A DNA stretch of 64,000 nucleotides from CAUPWF01 sp964367685 (GCA_964367685.1 CAYIYM010000003.1:1-64000), one strand, 5' to 3'; shown: positions 1-8,963, counted from the first letter of the stretch. The notes: a model not told the origin generated them from the letters alone. Numbers and translations are program-made.

Positions 1-1445
1 ACTTCATATGGAATCTCTGCAGCTTCTGCAGTCATAAAGTCGATTGTATTTACAGCTCTAAGTGCTACAGCGAAATCATAAGTTCTCTCATCACCCATAA
101 CTCCTACTGAACGCATATTAGTAAGTGCTGCGAAGTATTGTCCAATTCCCTTTGCTAATCCAGCCTTTGCAATTTCATCACGATAGATGAAATCTGCCTC
201 TTGTACCATCTTAACTTTTTCTTCTGTAACCTCACCGATAATACGGATACCAAGTCCAGGTCCTGGGAATGGTTGTCTAAACACTAAGTACTCAGGAATA
301 CCAAGCTCTAATCCAGCCTTACGTACCTCATCTTTAAATAAGTCACGAAGTGGCTCGATAATTTCTTTAAAATCTACACAATCAGGAAGTCCACCTACGT
401 TATGATGTGATTTAATAACAGCAGATTCTCCACCAACACCACTCTCAACAACGTCAGGGTAAATAGTTCCTTGTACAAGGAAATCTACCTTTCCAATCTT
501 TTGTGCTTCTTCTTCAAATACACGGATGAACTCTTCGCCAATAATCTTTCTCTTAGTTTCTGGGTCTTCCACGCCTTTTAATTTATCATAGTATCTTTGT
601 TGAACATTTACGCGAATGAAATTCAAGTCATATTGGCCATTAGGTCCAAAAATTTCTTCTACTTCATCACCTTCATCTTTTCTAAGCAAACCATGATCAA
701 CAAATACACATGTTAATTGATTTCCGATTGCCTTTGATAGAAGAACTGCTGCCACTGATGAATCAACTCCACCAGAAAGTGCACATAGTACCTTTCCATC
801 TCCAACTTTTGCACGAATCTCTTTGATAGATTCTTCAACAAATGAATCCATTCTCCAATCACCTGCGCATTCGCAAACATTATGTACGAAATTCGATAAC
901 ATCTTTGTTCCTTCAACTGTGTGAAGAACTTCTGGATGATACTGGATTGCATATAAATTCGCTTCCACATTTTCAGCCGCTGCAACTGGGCAATCTGCTG
1001 TATGTGAAGTAACTTCAAATCCAGGAGCAATTTTTGAAATATAGTCGAAATGACTCATCCACACAATTGTTTTTGCTGCAACTCCTTCATAAATAGCTGA
1101 AGTAGCCTTATCTACAATAATTTCTGTTTTACCATATTCTCTTACATCAGCCTTCTCAACTTTACCGCCAAGAACGTGCATCATAAGTTGTGCGCCGTAG
1201 CATAAACCAAGGACTGGGATTCCAAGTTCAAATAACTCCTTAGAATATGTTGGTGCCTCTGCTTCATAGCAACTATTTGGTCCACCAGTTAAAATGATTC
1301 CTTTTGGATTCATTTCTTTGATCTTCTCTATATTTACTTTATATGAATAGATTTCACAATATACGTTGCACTCACGTACACGACGAGCAACAAGTTGATT
1401 ATATTGTCCTCCAAAATCGATTACAATTACTAATTCTTTTTTCAC
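1..1445 (-). CDS. guaA: GMP synthase (glutamine-hydrolysing), 3' end cut by window
   Basis: Converts XMP to GMP using glutamine and ATP, the last step of guanine nucleotide synthesis, in the cytoplasm. The start is GTG at 1443-1445 with AGGAGG six bases upstream, followed by KKELVIVIDFGGQYNQL. The class I amidotransferase nucleophile lies in LCYGAQLM, and the ATP-pyrophosphatase loop reads SGGVDSSVAA. Near the window edge the reading is RSVGVMGDERTYDF, a GuaA C-terminal signature. About 481 codons are present; the family is usually about 510-520 residues, so roughly 30 C-terminal residues lie outside the window. The identification is firm. No purine riboswitch was recognised in its leader. 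Confidence 0.97.
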   Translation of the reverse strand, partial: MKKELVIVIDFGGQYNQLVARRVRECNVYCEIYSYKVNIEKIKEMNPKGIILTGGPNSCYEAEAPTYSKELFELGIPVLGLCYGAQLMMHVLGGKVEKADVREYGKTEIIVDKATSAIYEGVAAKTIVWMSHFDYISKIAPGFEVTSHTADCPVAAAENVEANLYAIQYHPEVLHTVEGTKMLSNFVHNVCECAGDWRMDSFVEESIKEIRAKVGDGKVLCALSGGVDSSVAAVLLSKAIGNQLTCVFVDHGLLRKDEGDEVEEIFGPNGQYDLNFIRVNVQQRYYDKLKGVEDPETKRKIIGEEFIRVFEEEAQKIGKVDFLVQGTIYPDVVESGVGGESAVIKSHHNVGGLPDCVDFKEIIEPLRDLFKDEVRKAGLELGIPEYLVFRQPFPGPGLGIRIIGEVTEEKVKMVQEADFIYRDEIAKAGLAKGIGQYFAALTNMRSVGVMGDERTYDFAVALRAVNTIDFMTAEAAEIPYE

Positions 1446-1498
1446 GTTTATTCCTCCTATTTGTATTTTCAGTGTTAAAAGATACCTTTACTTATTCT

Positions 1499-1530
1499 AT
1501 TATAAATACCTCTATTCCGCAAGCATTAAC
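1499..1530 (-). promoter_or_regulatory. possible sigma-A promoter of guaA
   Basis: On the minus strand a perfect TATAAT (1499-1504) lies about 54 bases upstream of the GTG. The -35 is weak: TTAATG with 19-base spacing is the best candidate. Only the -10 is convincing. Confidence 0.35.
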
Positions 1531-1584
1531 ATTGCCATTTAGGCATTTTCTAACAAAGAATTACACATCGGACAAGTAAACGAA

Positions 1585-1815
1585 CTATGCAATTACAAAT
1601 TTGTTTATATCTTCCTCAAAATCATCGCATTTTTCGGCATAAACATCTAATGTAATCTGGTTAAGAATTCCTAAGCTAACAATTCCTAGTATTGATTTTG
1701 CATCTACTACAAACTTTCCTCTTTTAAGATCCATTTCAAATGGATACTTCTTTGTTATTTGTACGAAATTGTCAATGTCTTCTAAACTCTTAAATACTAC
1801 CTTATACTTACTCAA
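1585..1815 (-). CDS. HPr-like protein lacking the phosphorylatable histidine
   Basis: A 76-residue protein with the HPr fold pattern: VDAKSILGIVSLG corresponds to the HPr segment that carries regulatory Ser46 (here in KSI). The region where HPr has active-site His15 contains no histidine (FVQITKKYPF), so it should not pass phosphate between PTS enzymes. By analogy with Bacillus Crh it may be a regulatory relative that keeps the serine site; that is inference. The start is TTG with AGGTG six bases upstream. It is monocistronic, between guaA and a NERD gene. Confidence 0.7.
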   Translation of the reverse strand: MSKYKVVFKSLEDIDNFVQITKKYPFEMDLKRGKFVVDAKSILGIVSLGILNQITLDVYAEKCDDFEEDINKFVIA

Positions 1816-2169
1816 TTAATTCACCTATACCTTTTTAATTCAAATTTTTATTTTCTTTTTACATATTGCCTCTACTTATATATAGAAGTTTCCCCTATTT
1901 TCCCTGTTCAATACGTACTACCCCATTCATCAAGGAATTTTAACATATCAAAATCTATTTGTAAATAAATTTTCCTAAACTTCATTAACATTAAATAAAA
2001 TAGTCCACTTTATTAAGGTTAATTTATGGTATTCTTTAAAGATATCTATCATTCTAGTTTGTTTTCACCCGATCACGACTTCCAAAATTCTTCTATCATT
2101 TCCTCTAACAACTCAATTAAATAAATTTGGATGCAACTTAGTATGACTTAAACTAAGTTGCATCCAGAT
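1816..2169. other. 354-base intergenic region
   Basis: AT-rich stretch upstream of the HPr-like gene and downstream of the NERD gene. It holds the hairpin terminator listed separately near its right end. I see no convincing ORF or RNA gene in the remainder; a promoter for the HPr-like gene is expected here but is not clear. Confidence 0.5.
2121..2165 (-). terminator. intrinsic terminator of the NERD gene
   Basis: Perfect 14-bp stem GGATGCAACTTAGT (2129-2142) with ACTAAGTTGCATCC (2152-2165) and a 9-base loop. On the minus strand it is followed by an A/T-rich tract with several T. It sits five bases past the NERD stop codon. Confidence 0.8.
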
Positions 2170-2994
2170 TTATACATTTTTATTTATTTTTATAATATAG
2201 CGACACTTAGGGAATTTTGAACACCCATAAAATTCCTCTCCTACATTATCCCCACGCTTAGCAACGCGTAGTACCATATCACTTCCACATCGATCACAGA
2301 TAATTGTTTCAACTTTTTCGATTTCTTCCACCAGCGTTTCTTCCATGGTCTCTTCCACGGTTCCAACTTCATCAATTTCCACTCCACCGTCTTCAATCTC
2401 AACTACGACTTCTTCAATTGCAGCTGCGACTTCTTCAATTTCGATTACAGGTTCTACTATAGACAGGTTCTTTAGTTGTCGATATTTTTCCATATAATTT
2501 TGCGGATTGTTTTTATGTTTACTTAGGAAAAAATTGCCTAACTCAATCATCTGTTTTTCAAATCCTTCATCTTTCGCATTATACTCTTTTTTAATGTATC
2601 TTACTAATTGATCAACACTAATAATTTTATTCTTAATGTCTTTAGGTGCATATTTAGTGTGAATTTTACCGCTAGGATTTGCCATAACAACCAGCGAGCG
2701 ATAGCGGCTCATTCCATACTTTTCAAACATAGCCTTTGAAAGTATGTTTGCTTTCTCATTATATCTAATTTTCCGGATAAGCTCTGTATGACGTTCACAT
2801 TGTGTAATCGGAGAATATATCTTACTTGACCTACCAATAAATTTTCTATAAAATTCACCACTATCAGTAACGGTAACATCGCCATACATATTTTTGGATT
2901 CAATAATATAATTCTTATCACGTGTTAGGATCAAGAAGTCAATTTGTGCTGATAAGTCTTCATGCTGTATATATAAATCCTGTAGTACCAGCAT
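2170..2994 (-). CDS. NERD-domain protein with C-terminal zinc ribbon, probably N-terminally damaged
   Basis: The N-terminal part (QIDFLILTRDKNYIIESKN) carries the D...E-K pattern of the NERD nuclease-related domain. An acidic linker (about residues 180-230) follows, then a four-cysteine topoisomerase-type zinc ribbon (CDRCGSD...YGCSKFPKCRY). Such proteins are thought to act on nucleic acid, but no function is proven. The ORF opens abruptly at MLVLQDLYIQ, whereas homologues known to me have about 70 further residues before this point. A separate short frame upstream (2960-3046) encodes a plausible original N-terminus, suggesting an internal deletion. An AGAGGG five bases before this ATG could still permit translation of the truncated form. 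Confidence 0.75.
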   Translation of the reverse strand: MLVLQDLYIQHEDLSAQIDFLILTRDKNYIIESKNMYGDVTVTDSGEFYRKFIGRSSKIYSPITQCERHTELIRKIRYNEKANILSKAMFEKYGMSRYRSLVVMANPSGKIHTKYAPKDIKNKIISVDQLVRYIKKEYNAKDEGFEKQMIELGNFFLSKHKNNPQNYMEKYRQLKNLSIVEPVIEIEEVAAAIEEVVVEIEDGGVEIDEVGTVEETMEETLVEEIEKVETIICDRCGSDMVLRVAKRGDNVGEEFYGCSKFPKCRYIIKINKNV

Positions 2995-3046
2995 TAGATC
3001 CCTCTTTAATAATTTGACAGCCTTTTATCTTATCAAAAAACCCCAT
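2960..3046 (-). pseudogene. remnant N-terminus of the NERD gene
   Basis: A strong ribosome site (GGAGAATACA) precedes an ATG at 3044-3046. The frame reads MGFFDKIKGCQIIKEGSNA, then runs out of homology and stops at 2960-2962. The opening resembles what I remember of the starts of Lachnospiraceae NERD proteins. The real NERD frame begins in the same few bases (ATG at 2992-2994), one base off. An out-of-frame deletion of the intervening codons is the simplest explanation. Confidence 0.5.
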
Positions 3047-3368
3047 TGTATTCTCCTCACCATCTATCACTCTCTATTATTCTTCACATCTAGATATATT
3101 AGATAATTATTATATATTCTACTTTATTTCAAGAATAAATTCAACTAACACAATTTTCAGCCATCTCTTTATTTAATTGATTGATACACACCTTTTGGAA
3201 TGGTCTTTAAGAACTANNNNNNNNNNNNNNNNNNNNNNNNNNNNNNNNNNNNNNNNNNNNNNNNNNNNNNNNNNNNNNNNNNNNNNNNNNNNNNNNNNNN
3301 NNNNNNNNNNNNNNNNCATCTCTTTATTTAATTGATTGATACACACCTTTTGGAATGGTCTTTAAGAA
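3047..3368. other. 322-base intergenic region containing the assembly gap
   Basis: AT-rich sequence with no supported gene. It includes 100 Ns (3217-3316) and the duplicated contig end described in the repeat entry. The last bases of the duplication reach the stop codon of the next gene. Confidence 0.7.
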
Positions 3369-3371
3369 CTA
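3162..3371. repeat. 55-base direct repeat flanking a 100-N gap (assembly artefact)
   Basis: Bases 3162-3216 and 3317-3371 are identical over 55 positions, starting CATCTCTTTATTTAATTG and ending AAGAACTA, separated by exactly 100 N. This is what a scaffolder leaves when two contigs overlapping by one k-mer are joined with a default gap. The true genome probably has one copy and no gap. Confidence 0.9.
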
Positions 3372-4091
3372 TTTTATATTAAAATACTCAAGCTTCACTA
3401 ATTTATTCTTCTGTATTTTACTTTCTATACTATATAAGTTTTTACAAATATAGTTATACTCTTTATTACTTAATTTCTTAGCAGCAATTATCTCATACTC
3501 CCATTTCGGTTTCTGTGTTACTACAAATTTTCCGTATGTTCTCCTACAAAAACCATATGACTCCTCTTTCTCTAATTGATACTTACCCTTTCCAATTGTA
3601 GTCTTTATAAGTTTTGGTATTACAAGATATTTAGGACCCGTCACCCCCGCATTGCGTTGTTTACAAATATCTCTTGTTGCAGTCTCCCAAGTCACATATT
3701 TCTTCTCTTCCTTCGACATACCTTCACTATACTTAGGGTGTTCACGTCTATCAAATAATTCCACTACAAAATACTTATAATCATTGATGCGATATTCTCT
3801 CACCTCATCAGTATAATCAAAATCTCTATATCTAAGCTTCCCTTCTAATTTATACCTTTCTTCTAATACCTCATGCTCTACCTCAACTACGTCAATCCAC
3901 TTACCACTTGTCTCAATATCTTCAGCAATATCACGAGTGATAAATACTGCTCCTGATTCACCATCCTCAATATATGCAATATAGTCCGCATCATACTTGA
4001 ACCTATTTTTATTTGATTTTAAGTGATTTTTCATCGGTTTTCCTCCTTCTTTTTTCTGAGTTTCTTTCACATTTTTCTGAGTTTTTTTCAT
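3369..4091 (-). CDS. hypothetical protein
   Basis: A 240-residue soluble-looking, highly charged protein that I do not recognise. The chosen start is ATG at 4089-4091 (MKKTQKNVKE) because AAGGAGGG lies just upstream and because a longer frame to 4193 would run through a terminator hairpin. A second good site (AGGAGG, 8-base spacing) precedes an internal ATG at 4034 (MKNHLKSNKN), so a 221-residue product is equally possible. There is no signal peptide or membrane segment. The stop codon lies inside the 55-base duplicated contig end, so the C-terminus is intact if the gap is spurious. Confidence 0.65.
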   Translation of the reverse strand: MKKTQKNVKETQKKEGGKPMKNHLKSNKNRFKYDADYIAYIEDGESGAVFITRDIAEDIETSGKWIDVVEVEHEVLEERYKLEGKLRYRDFDYTDEVREYRINDYKYFVVELFDRREHPKYSEGMSKEEKKYVTWETATRDICKQRNAGVTGPKYLVIPKLIKTTIGKGKYQLEKEESYGFCRRTYGKFVVTQKPKWEYEIIAAKKLSNKEYNYICKNLYSIESKIQKNKLVKLEYFNIK

Positions 4092-4130
4092 AAAACCCTC
4101 CTTTTCAATTATAAAATATAGTATTTCAAC

Positions 4131-4177
4131 ACAAAAAAGAACAGAACCCCGCCGTATATAAATACAGCGGAGTTCTG
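4131..4177 (-). terminator. intrinsic terminator, downstream of ccdA
   Basis: An imperfect 15-bp stem, CAGAACCCCGCCGTA (4142-4156) with TACAGCGGAGTTCTG (4163-4177), is followed on the minus strand by TTCTTTTTTG. It lies about 185 bases past the ccdA stop codon and before the start of the hypothetical gene. Confidence 0.75.
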
Positions 4178-4362
4178 AGAAAACCGAATACATTTGTTAC
4201 AAATGCTTAGTATCACTTGTCTTGCACCAAAAGTATACTACGATTGTATACCATTTCTAAAATGGCTTGTGCTAAGACTCACAACGGCATATTAGTTCTA
4301 TGCCCAATATTATGTTTTAAGTAGTATATCACAAACATCCTACCATTACAATCCCAATCTCT

Positions 4363-5055
4363 TTAAAATGCCAAGTAAAACATATAAAATCCAATTAAAG
4401 ACATACAGGTCCCCATTACTACTTTCAATACATTACTAACTGCTCCATACCTTGCATTTTGAGATAGTTTTTGCACAAATCCAGCTGATGTACCACATAT
4501 AATAGCCAAAATTCCACGACCAATAGAATACAGAAGTAACAATAAAACGCCCCATGCAAGGCTCCCTTTTCCTGCTACTACTGCTAAGAGAGCGATAAGA
4601 ACTGGCGTTGAACATGGTGACGAAAATACACCGCCTAAGATGCCTGCAATAAAAGCACCTACGTACCCCTTTTTTGTATTTTTCGCAACAAGGTAACTCG
4701 ACGGAATAATTTCATATATCCCCCATGTCTGTAATGCCATAAGCATCATGAGAATCCCCAAAACTAAATACCACCATGTAGCTTGTGTTCCAATCAAGCT
4801 TCCTGCCATTGTGGCAACGACGCCAAGAATGGTAAATGTGACACCCGAGCCTATAGCAAATGTTAGAGACAATTTAAACGCTCTTCCCGTTGTCCTCTCC
4901 CCTGTGCCACCTACATAGCCTACAATAAGAGGTACACTCGATAATGCACATGGTGTAAAGGAAGTTAATACGCCTGCTAAAATTGCTAATATCGGAGCTA
5001 TCCAAGTACTATCAACAATCAATGACGAAAGTGATTCTAGCCATGCATCAATCAT
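4363..5055 (-). CDS. ccdA: CcdA-type thiol:disulfide transporter
   Basis: A polytopic membrane protein of 230 residues with about six hydrophobic segments. It passes electrons from cytoplasmic thioredoxin across the membrane to an extracytoplasmic thiol protein. The two half-repeats each have the redox cysteine beside proline (TPCALSSVP near the N-terminus, SSPCSTPVL in the middle). Its start overlaps the stop of the upstream thioredoxin-like gene (TAATG), so the two are translationally coupled, and the thioredoxin is the likely partner. No cytochrome c genes are nearby, so the role is probably general extracytoplasmic thiol reduction. Confidence 0.9.
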   Translation of the reverse strand: MIDAWLESLSSLIVDSTWIAPILAILAGVLTSFTPCALSSVPLIVGYVGGTGERTTGRAFKLSLTFAIGSGVTFTILGVVATMAGSLIGTQATWWYLVLGILMMLMALQTWGIYEIIPSSYLVAKNTKKGYVGAFIAGILGGVFSSPCSTPVLIALLAVVAGKGSLAWGVLLLLLYSIGRGILAIICGTSAGFVQKLSQNARYGAVSNVLKVVMGTCMSLIGFYMFYLAF

Positions 5056-5648
5056 TACTCTACCCCCATGTCTGCTAAAATCAATCTCATTTGTTCTTCT
5101 GTAAGTCCTCCCTGATGTGTTGTGAAAATATGCTCTTCTGTTTCAGAATCCGCATACATCGTAAATTGTATCTCGCTAGCCACTTCATCACTCGGCACAT
5201 ATGGTGTACTATCAGAATTAATCAGTACTTGTGTCGGAATTACTTGTACTGGAAATCCAGTTGCTGCCGTCGGCGCTTTCCACACATCAACAAATTGTAT
5301 GATGGCTTCCCCTTGCATCTCTTTATTTAAAGTTGCGAGAACTGGTGCCATTTCCTTACAAGGAACACATTCATCTGCACCAAAATCAATAATAATTGGT
5401 TGATTATATTCTGCTAACACTTCTAAATCTATATTAGTGATGTTTAAAGGAATTTCATCATCAGCTCCTGCTGATTCTTCCTGATCTCCTTGCTCGGCTT
5501 CTTGTGTTCCTTGTGCTTCTGTTTCTGCTTCTTGCGTTCCTTGTGCTTCATTCCCTGCTTCTGGTGTTTGATTTTGTGTAAACCAGATACCTACAATTAT
5601 TGCTACCATCACTAGTGGCACAACTACTTTTAACATGTTCTTATCCAT
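5055..5648 (-). CDS. membrane-anchored thioredoxin-like protein
   Basis: 197 residues: an N-terminal membrane anchor (about residues 7-24), a Glu/Gln-rich linker with a repeated ten-residue unit containing EAQGTQEAE (about 30-60), then a thioredoxin fold with active site CVPC in FGADECVPCKEM and a later cis-proline segment FPVQVIPTQ. It should face outside the membrane and receive electrons from CcdA, to which it is coupled. The partner or target is unknown. ResA/TlpA-like is the closest description. Confidence 0.88.
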   Translation of the reverse strand: MDKNMLKVVVPLVMVAIIVGIWFTQNQTPEAGNEAQGTQEAETEAQGTQEAEQGDQEESAGADDEIPLNITNIDLEVLAEYNQPIIIDFGADECVPCKEMAPVLATLNKEMQGEAIIQFVDVWKAPTAATGFPVQVIPTQVLINSDSTPYVPSDEVASEIQFTMYADSETEEHIFTTHQGGLTEEQMRLILADMGVE

Positions 5649-5707
5649 AAACCCTCTCCAATCCTCACATCAAATATTTTTGAACTAAAATGCTTATCTT
5701 TATCCAT

Positions 5708-6304
5708 TTAATATTTTCTAACTTTAAATGTCCAATACTTTTTCGGTAGAATCATTGCTGTGTTGCTATTTTCGAAATTTGTTATTAAAGGGTATATGTT
5801 TTTAGTTAAATATCCCTTTGGTATATGTTTTCTCATAACCATCATGGTAATGACATAAAGATTTGCTATATTTCCATCTTCAAATTCTATTTGATTTGAG
5901 AACCTTCCTCTTTCATATTCATCTTGAATATACTCAACAATCCGTCTTAATCGTTCTGGCACCAAATCAATATCCGTATTTTTGTATTGATATATTTCAT
6001 TCGCTACAGATTGTAATATTTCTGGGCTACTATTGATATAGTCGCTATCGGTAGTAATGAAAGTAGCCGGACAATCTCTCTTATCCTTCTTATCAAATAA
6101 AATGGTATTTGCCTGGATAATACATCCATAATTTATTTTTGAATTCCTTAAAAATACTGATGTATCATCATATATCTCATTTAGCAAATCCGCTTCATTA
6201 TTTAGCCACTCTGGCTTCGCAATGCCTAATTCTACGACGGGATTTCTTGCATACTTTTTTCGCATTTTTTCTATTTCTTTCATATAATTCAATTTATTCC
6301 ACAT
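5708..6304 (-). CDS. hypothetical protein
   Basis: A 198-residue charged protein without a signal peptide or clear membrane span; I do not recognise the family. Motif-like stretches include FITTDSDYINSSPEILQS and a tyrosine-rich C-terminus ending WTFKVRKY. AGAGG lies 11 bases before the ATG at 6302-6304, which is rather distant. It follows no close neighbour (59 bases before the thioredoxin gene), so co-transcription with the redox pair is possible. Confidence 0.6.
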   Translation of the reverse strand: MWNKLNYMKEIEKMRKKYARNPVVELGIAKPEWLNNEADLLNEIYDDTSVFLRNSKINYGCIIQANTILFDKKDKRDCPATFITTDSDYINSSPEILQSVANEIYQYKNTDIDLVPERLRRIVEYIQDEYERGRFSNQIEFEDGNIANLYVITMMVMRKHIPKGYLTKNIYPLITNFENSNTAMILPKKYWTFKVRKY

Positions 6305-6430
6305 TTTGCATATTACCTCTCTACTCTTCCCTTTTAGCTCCGACTTCTATATTACCGCTCTACTATTCTATTATTACCTCTCTGCCATTCCATTTTTAAC
6401 TTCGATTTCATATCACTACCATCTATTCAC

Positions 6431-6480
6431 AAAAAATCTTCTTAGATTCATATTGATTTTGCATGAATCCAAGAAGATTT
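6431..6480 (-). terminator. intrinsic terminator of the GGDEF pair
   Basis: Long inverted repeat with arms AATCTTCTTAGATTCAT and ATGAATCCAAGAAGATT (one mismatch) around a 10-base loop, followed on the minus strand by TTTTTTG. It lies 27 bases beyond the stop of the 6508-7731 gene. Confidence 0.85.
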
Positions 6481-6507
6481 ATATATAGTTTATGTATAAT
6501 TCCTTAC

Positions 6508-7731
6508 TTACTTTATTGCAACAGTCTTACGATGCTTATTATTAGTTCTCTTCAATTCATACATACGAGTATCGGCAATCGATATTAACTCAGAAGCTGT
6601 AATAGCTTCATTTGCACGTTTAAATGCGACACCATAACTTATAGAAGTCTTATACTCTTTATTATAAAGCTTTGGAATATTAATCACCGCTTTATAGGTT
6701 TGAATGAGTCTTCTTGTTACCTCACCCTCGTTGTTACATTTTCCAACAACGATCATTTCATCACCACCATATCTACAAGTCACATCATCCTTGAAATAGT
6801 CTTGTAGTATTTCTGCAACCGTTTTGATATAGAAGTCGCCTTCTTCATGCCCATAGGTATCATTCACTGTTTTAAGTCCATCAAGGTCTACAAATACGAC
6901 AAACACCAACTCTTTTTCTTCAATCATTTTCTGAATAAATTCATCGGCATAATCCCTTGTGTAAAGATATGTCAGAGCATCTTTAATCGCGACCTTTTCA
7001 AGATCTTTAATCTTCTCTAGGTCTTCTGTATTTTTACGGCTAAGTCTCTTATAGGTCTCTGTTTGTATCCTTAACTCTGCTAGACTATACGCAAAAATAA
7101 TAAATACAGCAAATGCACTTATAACGATAAATCCTAACATAATATAATGGATTAGCATTCTACTTCCAAAATCTGTTCCAATCGTTAAAAAGAATGCAAA
7201 TAATGTGCCAAAAAGTATTGAATATGCAGTTGTTAAAAACGCAAGATTTTTATTATCCGATAAAATAGTATCTAACGAGTTTCTTGGTATCATGCTCCTT
7301 GCAAACCCAATTGTTGAAATCGACACAGTAAAACATATGGAAGCAACCATAACTGAGAACTTCAAATCACTCAGAACATGGGCAACTGTAGTATGATTAA
7401 GCATCGCCATGGTAGCCAGGACTGCTAATCTCTTTGCGAAGAGATTGATCGTAAATGTTACTGAAATAAATAGCATTTGAACTAACTTCGCATTAAATAC
7501 CAACTTTGTTTCTATAAGCAAAACACCTGCATAAAGCAAAATAGCAATTGCTTCATAATTCGAAGTAAAATAGTATAGATAGATTACCCAGAATGTTAAA
7601 TTAACTACTCCACAAACAATACTCGCTCTCCATGGGTATTTATTCACATTGAAAATGTATCCGCAGTATGAAAAAAATGTGTAATGATACCCTACAAAAG
7701 ATAAAACGAGAATAACGGTTAATAGGATCAT
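6508..7731 (-). CDS. membrane GGDEF protein with variant GGDEM motif
   Basis: 407 residues: about seven hydrophobic segments in the first 230, a short helical linker, and a GGDEF domain (about 245-407). The signature reads RYGGDEM at 320-326, with Met in place of Phe, and VDLDGLKTVNDTYGHEEGD is intact. There is no RxxD inhibitory site five residues before the motif (FKDD is there instead). It may make c-di-GMP without product inhibition or may be a weak enzyme. Its ATG overlaps the upstream GGDEF gene by four bases (ATGA). Confidence 0.85.
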   Translation of the reverse strand: MILLTVILVLSFVGYHYTFFSYCGYIFNVNKYPWRASIVCGVVNLTFWVIYLYYFTSNYEAIAILLYAGVLLIETKLVFNAKLVQMLFISVTFTINLFAKRLAVLATMAMLNHTTVAHVLSDLKFSVMVASICFTVSISTIGFARSMIPRNSLDTILSDNKNLAFLTTAYSILFGTLFAFFLTIGTDFGSRMLIHYIMLGFIVISAFAVFIIFAYSLAELRIQTETYKRLSRKNTEDLEKIKDLEKVAIKDALTYLYTRDYADEFIQKMIEEKELVFVVFVDLDGLKTVNDTYGHEEGDFYIKTVAEILQDYFKDDVTCRYGGDEMIVVGKCNNEGEVTRRLIQTYKAVINIPKLYNKEYKTSISYGVAFKRANEAITASELISIADTRMYELKRTNNKHRKTVAIK

Positions 7732-8963
7732 ACTGCATTCCCCCCTCTCATTTTGTAGAACAAGTCTTTGCTTTTTCTCATATTCTCGTCGGCAACCGAT
7801 AAGATATAGCTAACACCTTTTTCTCTAACCCTTTCATCCGCATAAATAGAACCAATGCTAGCAGAAATCAAAAATTCCTCTGTTTCATTTTGACGTTCAA
7901 TACACTGCATTATGCGCCCAACCACATTATTGCAATCTTCGCTTTGAGTTCTTGGCATAACAACAAGGAACTCATCACCACCGATGCGAGCCACAATATC
8001 ATAGTCACGAACAGTATTTAAAATAGCGTGTGTTACTTTAATAATCAATCTATCACCCGCTTTGTGTCCATAGGTATCATTTGTATATTTTAGAGCATTT
8101 ATATCAACAAATAAAATATAAAATGGTTCCGAATCTTCCTTACACATTCTTTCAAGTTCATCCATTATATATCCACGATTGAATACTCCCGTTAACTCAT
8201 CTCTTTCAATCTTTGTTAATAAGGATTCTTTTTGCTTCGATATTATTTGCTGCTCTCCTAGCACTTTATCTGAATATCTCTTATAAAGGCTTGCATCAAT
8301 TAAAATTATTGCGTATAAGAAAAAGAGATAAAATGTAAAGAGTGACGCAAGGGAAATTGCTAATGAAAGTATTATTTGTTCAGGAAAAAACACATCTGTC
8401 ATCATTGTTGCAGAATGATCAATTTGCAAAACGACTATCAATATAATTGAACAAAGAAGTATGATAGAATGCTTACTTTTTACAGTTACTCTCTGGATAG
8501 AAGTATCATCAATATACTTCTTAACAACTTCATGAGCTAACGTCAGAATAATACATGCAATGATTACTGCAATATGATCATAAACCGTGTCTTTGATAAG
8601 CATCGCCGGTGGTATATTAAATATACTGCTCAAAACAATAATCAATGGTGTTATAAGTGCAGATATATGCAAAGCAAATATGGCTGCTCCACAGAATACT
8701 TGAATAAAGTCCGTTTTAGATATTATCTTAAATTCTAAGGTTAATGCCACCAAGAAAGTAACGATAATTAAATAGAGTTCCAATTGTATGTATTGAACAT
8801 AAGCAAACACCGAAGTGTTAATTAGTGCCAATCCAGCAAAGACCCATTTATTTTCACTGCCACCTATCAACAAGCTAGACGCGTAAGAAAAGCTTGAGAA
8901 TTGATAGATAAACATAGTTATTAGAGAAATCACAAATACTATATTACTTAATTCTATCATCAT
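7728..8963 (-). CDS. membrane diguanylate cyclase with inhibitory site
   Basis: 411 residues with the same plan as its downstream neighbour: six or seven membrane segments, then a GGDEF domain. The motif is canonical (ARIGGDEF, 328-332), and an RxxD site (RDYD) lies exactly five residues before it, as in product-inhibited cyclases. VDINALKYTNDTYGHKAGD is the substrate-binding segment. It is the first gene of a two-gene unit; the similar architecture points to tandem duplication. The start is ATGATG at 8961-8963 with AGGAG about 11 bases upstream; the second ATG is also possible. Confidence 0.9.
   Translation of the reverse strand: MMIELSNIVFVISLITMFIYQFSSFSYASSLLIGGSENKWVFAGLALINTSVFAYVQYIQLELYLIIVTFLVALTLEFKIISKTDFIQVFCGAAIFALHISALITPLIIVLSSIFNIPPAMLIKDTVYDHIAVIIACIILTLAHEVVKKYIDDTSIQRVTVKSKHSIILLCSIILIVVLQIDHSATMMTDVFFPEQIILSLAISLASLFTFYLFFLYAIILIDASLYKRYSDKVLGEQQIISKQKESLLTKIERDELTGVFNRGYIMDELERMCKEDSEPFYILFVDINALKYTNDTYGHKAGDRLIIKVTHAILNTVRDYDIVARIGGDEFLVVMPRTQSEDCNNVVGRIMQCIERQNETEEFLISASIGSIYADERVREKGVSYILSVADENMRKSKDLFYKMRGGNAV

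Noticed and set aside
713..1030. 105-codon minus-strand frame
   Set aside because: Lies inside guaA in another frame; GuaA motifs are continuous through it.
1446..1584. Possible purine riboswitch in the guaA leader
   Set aside because: The conserved purine riboswitch core was not found by eye.
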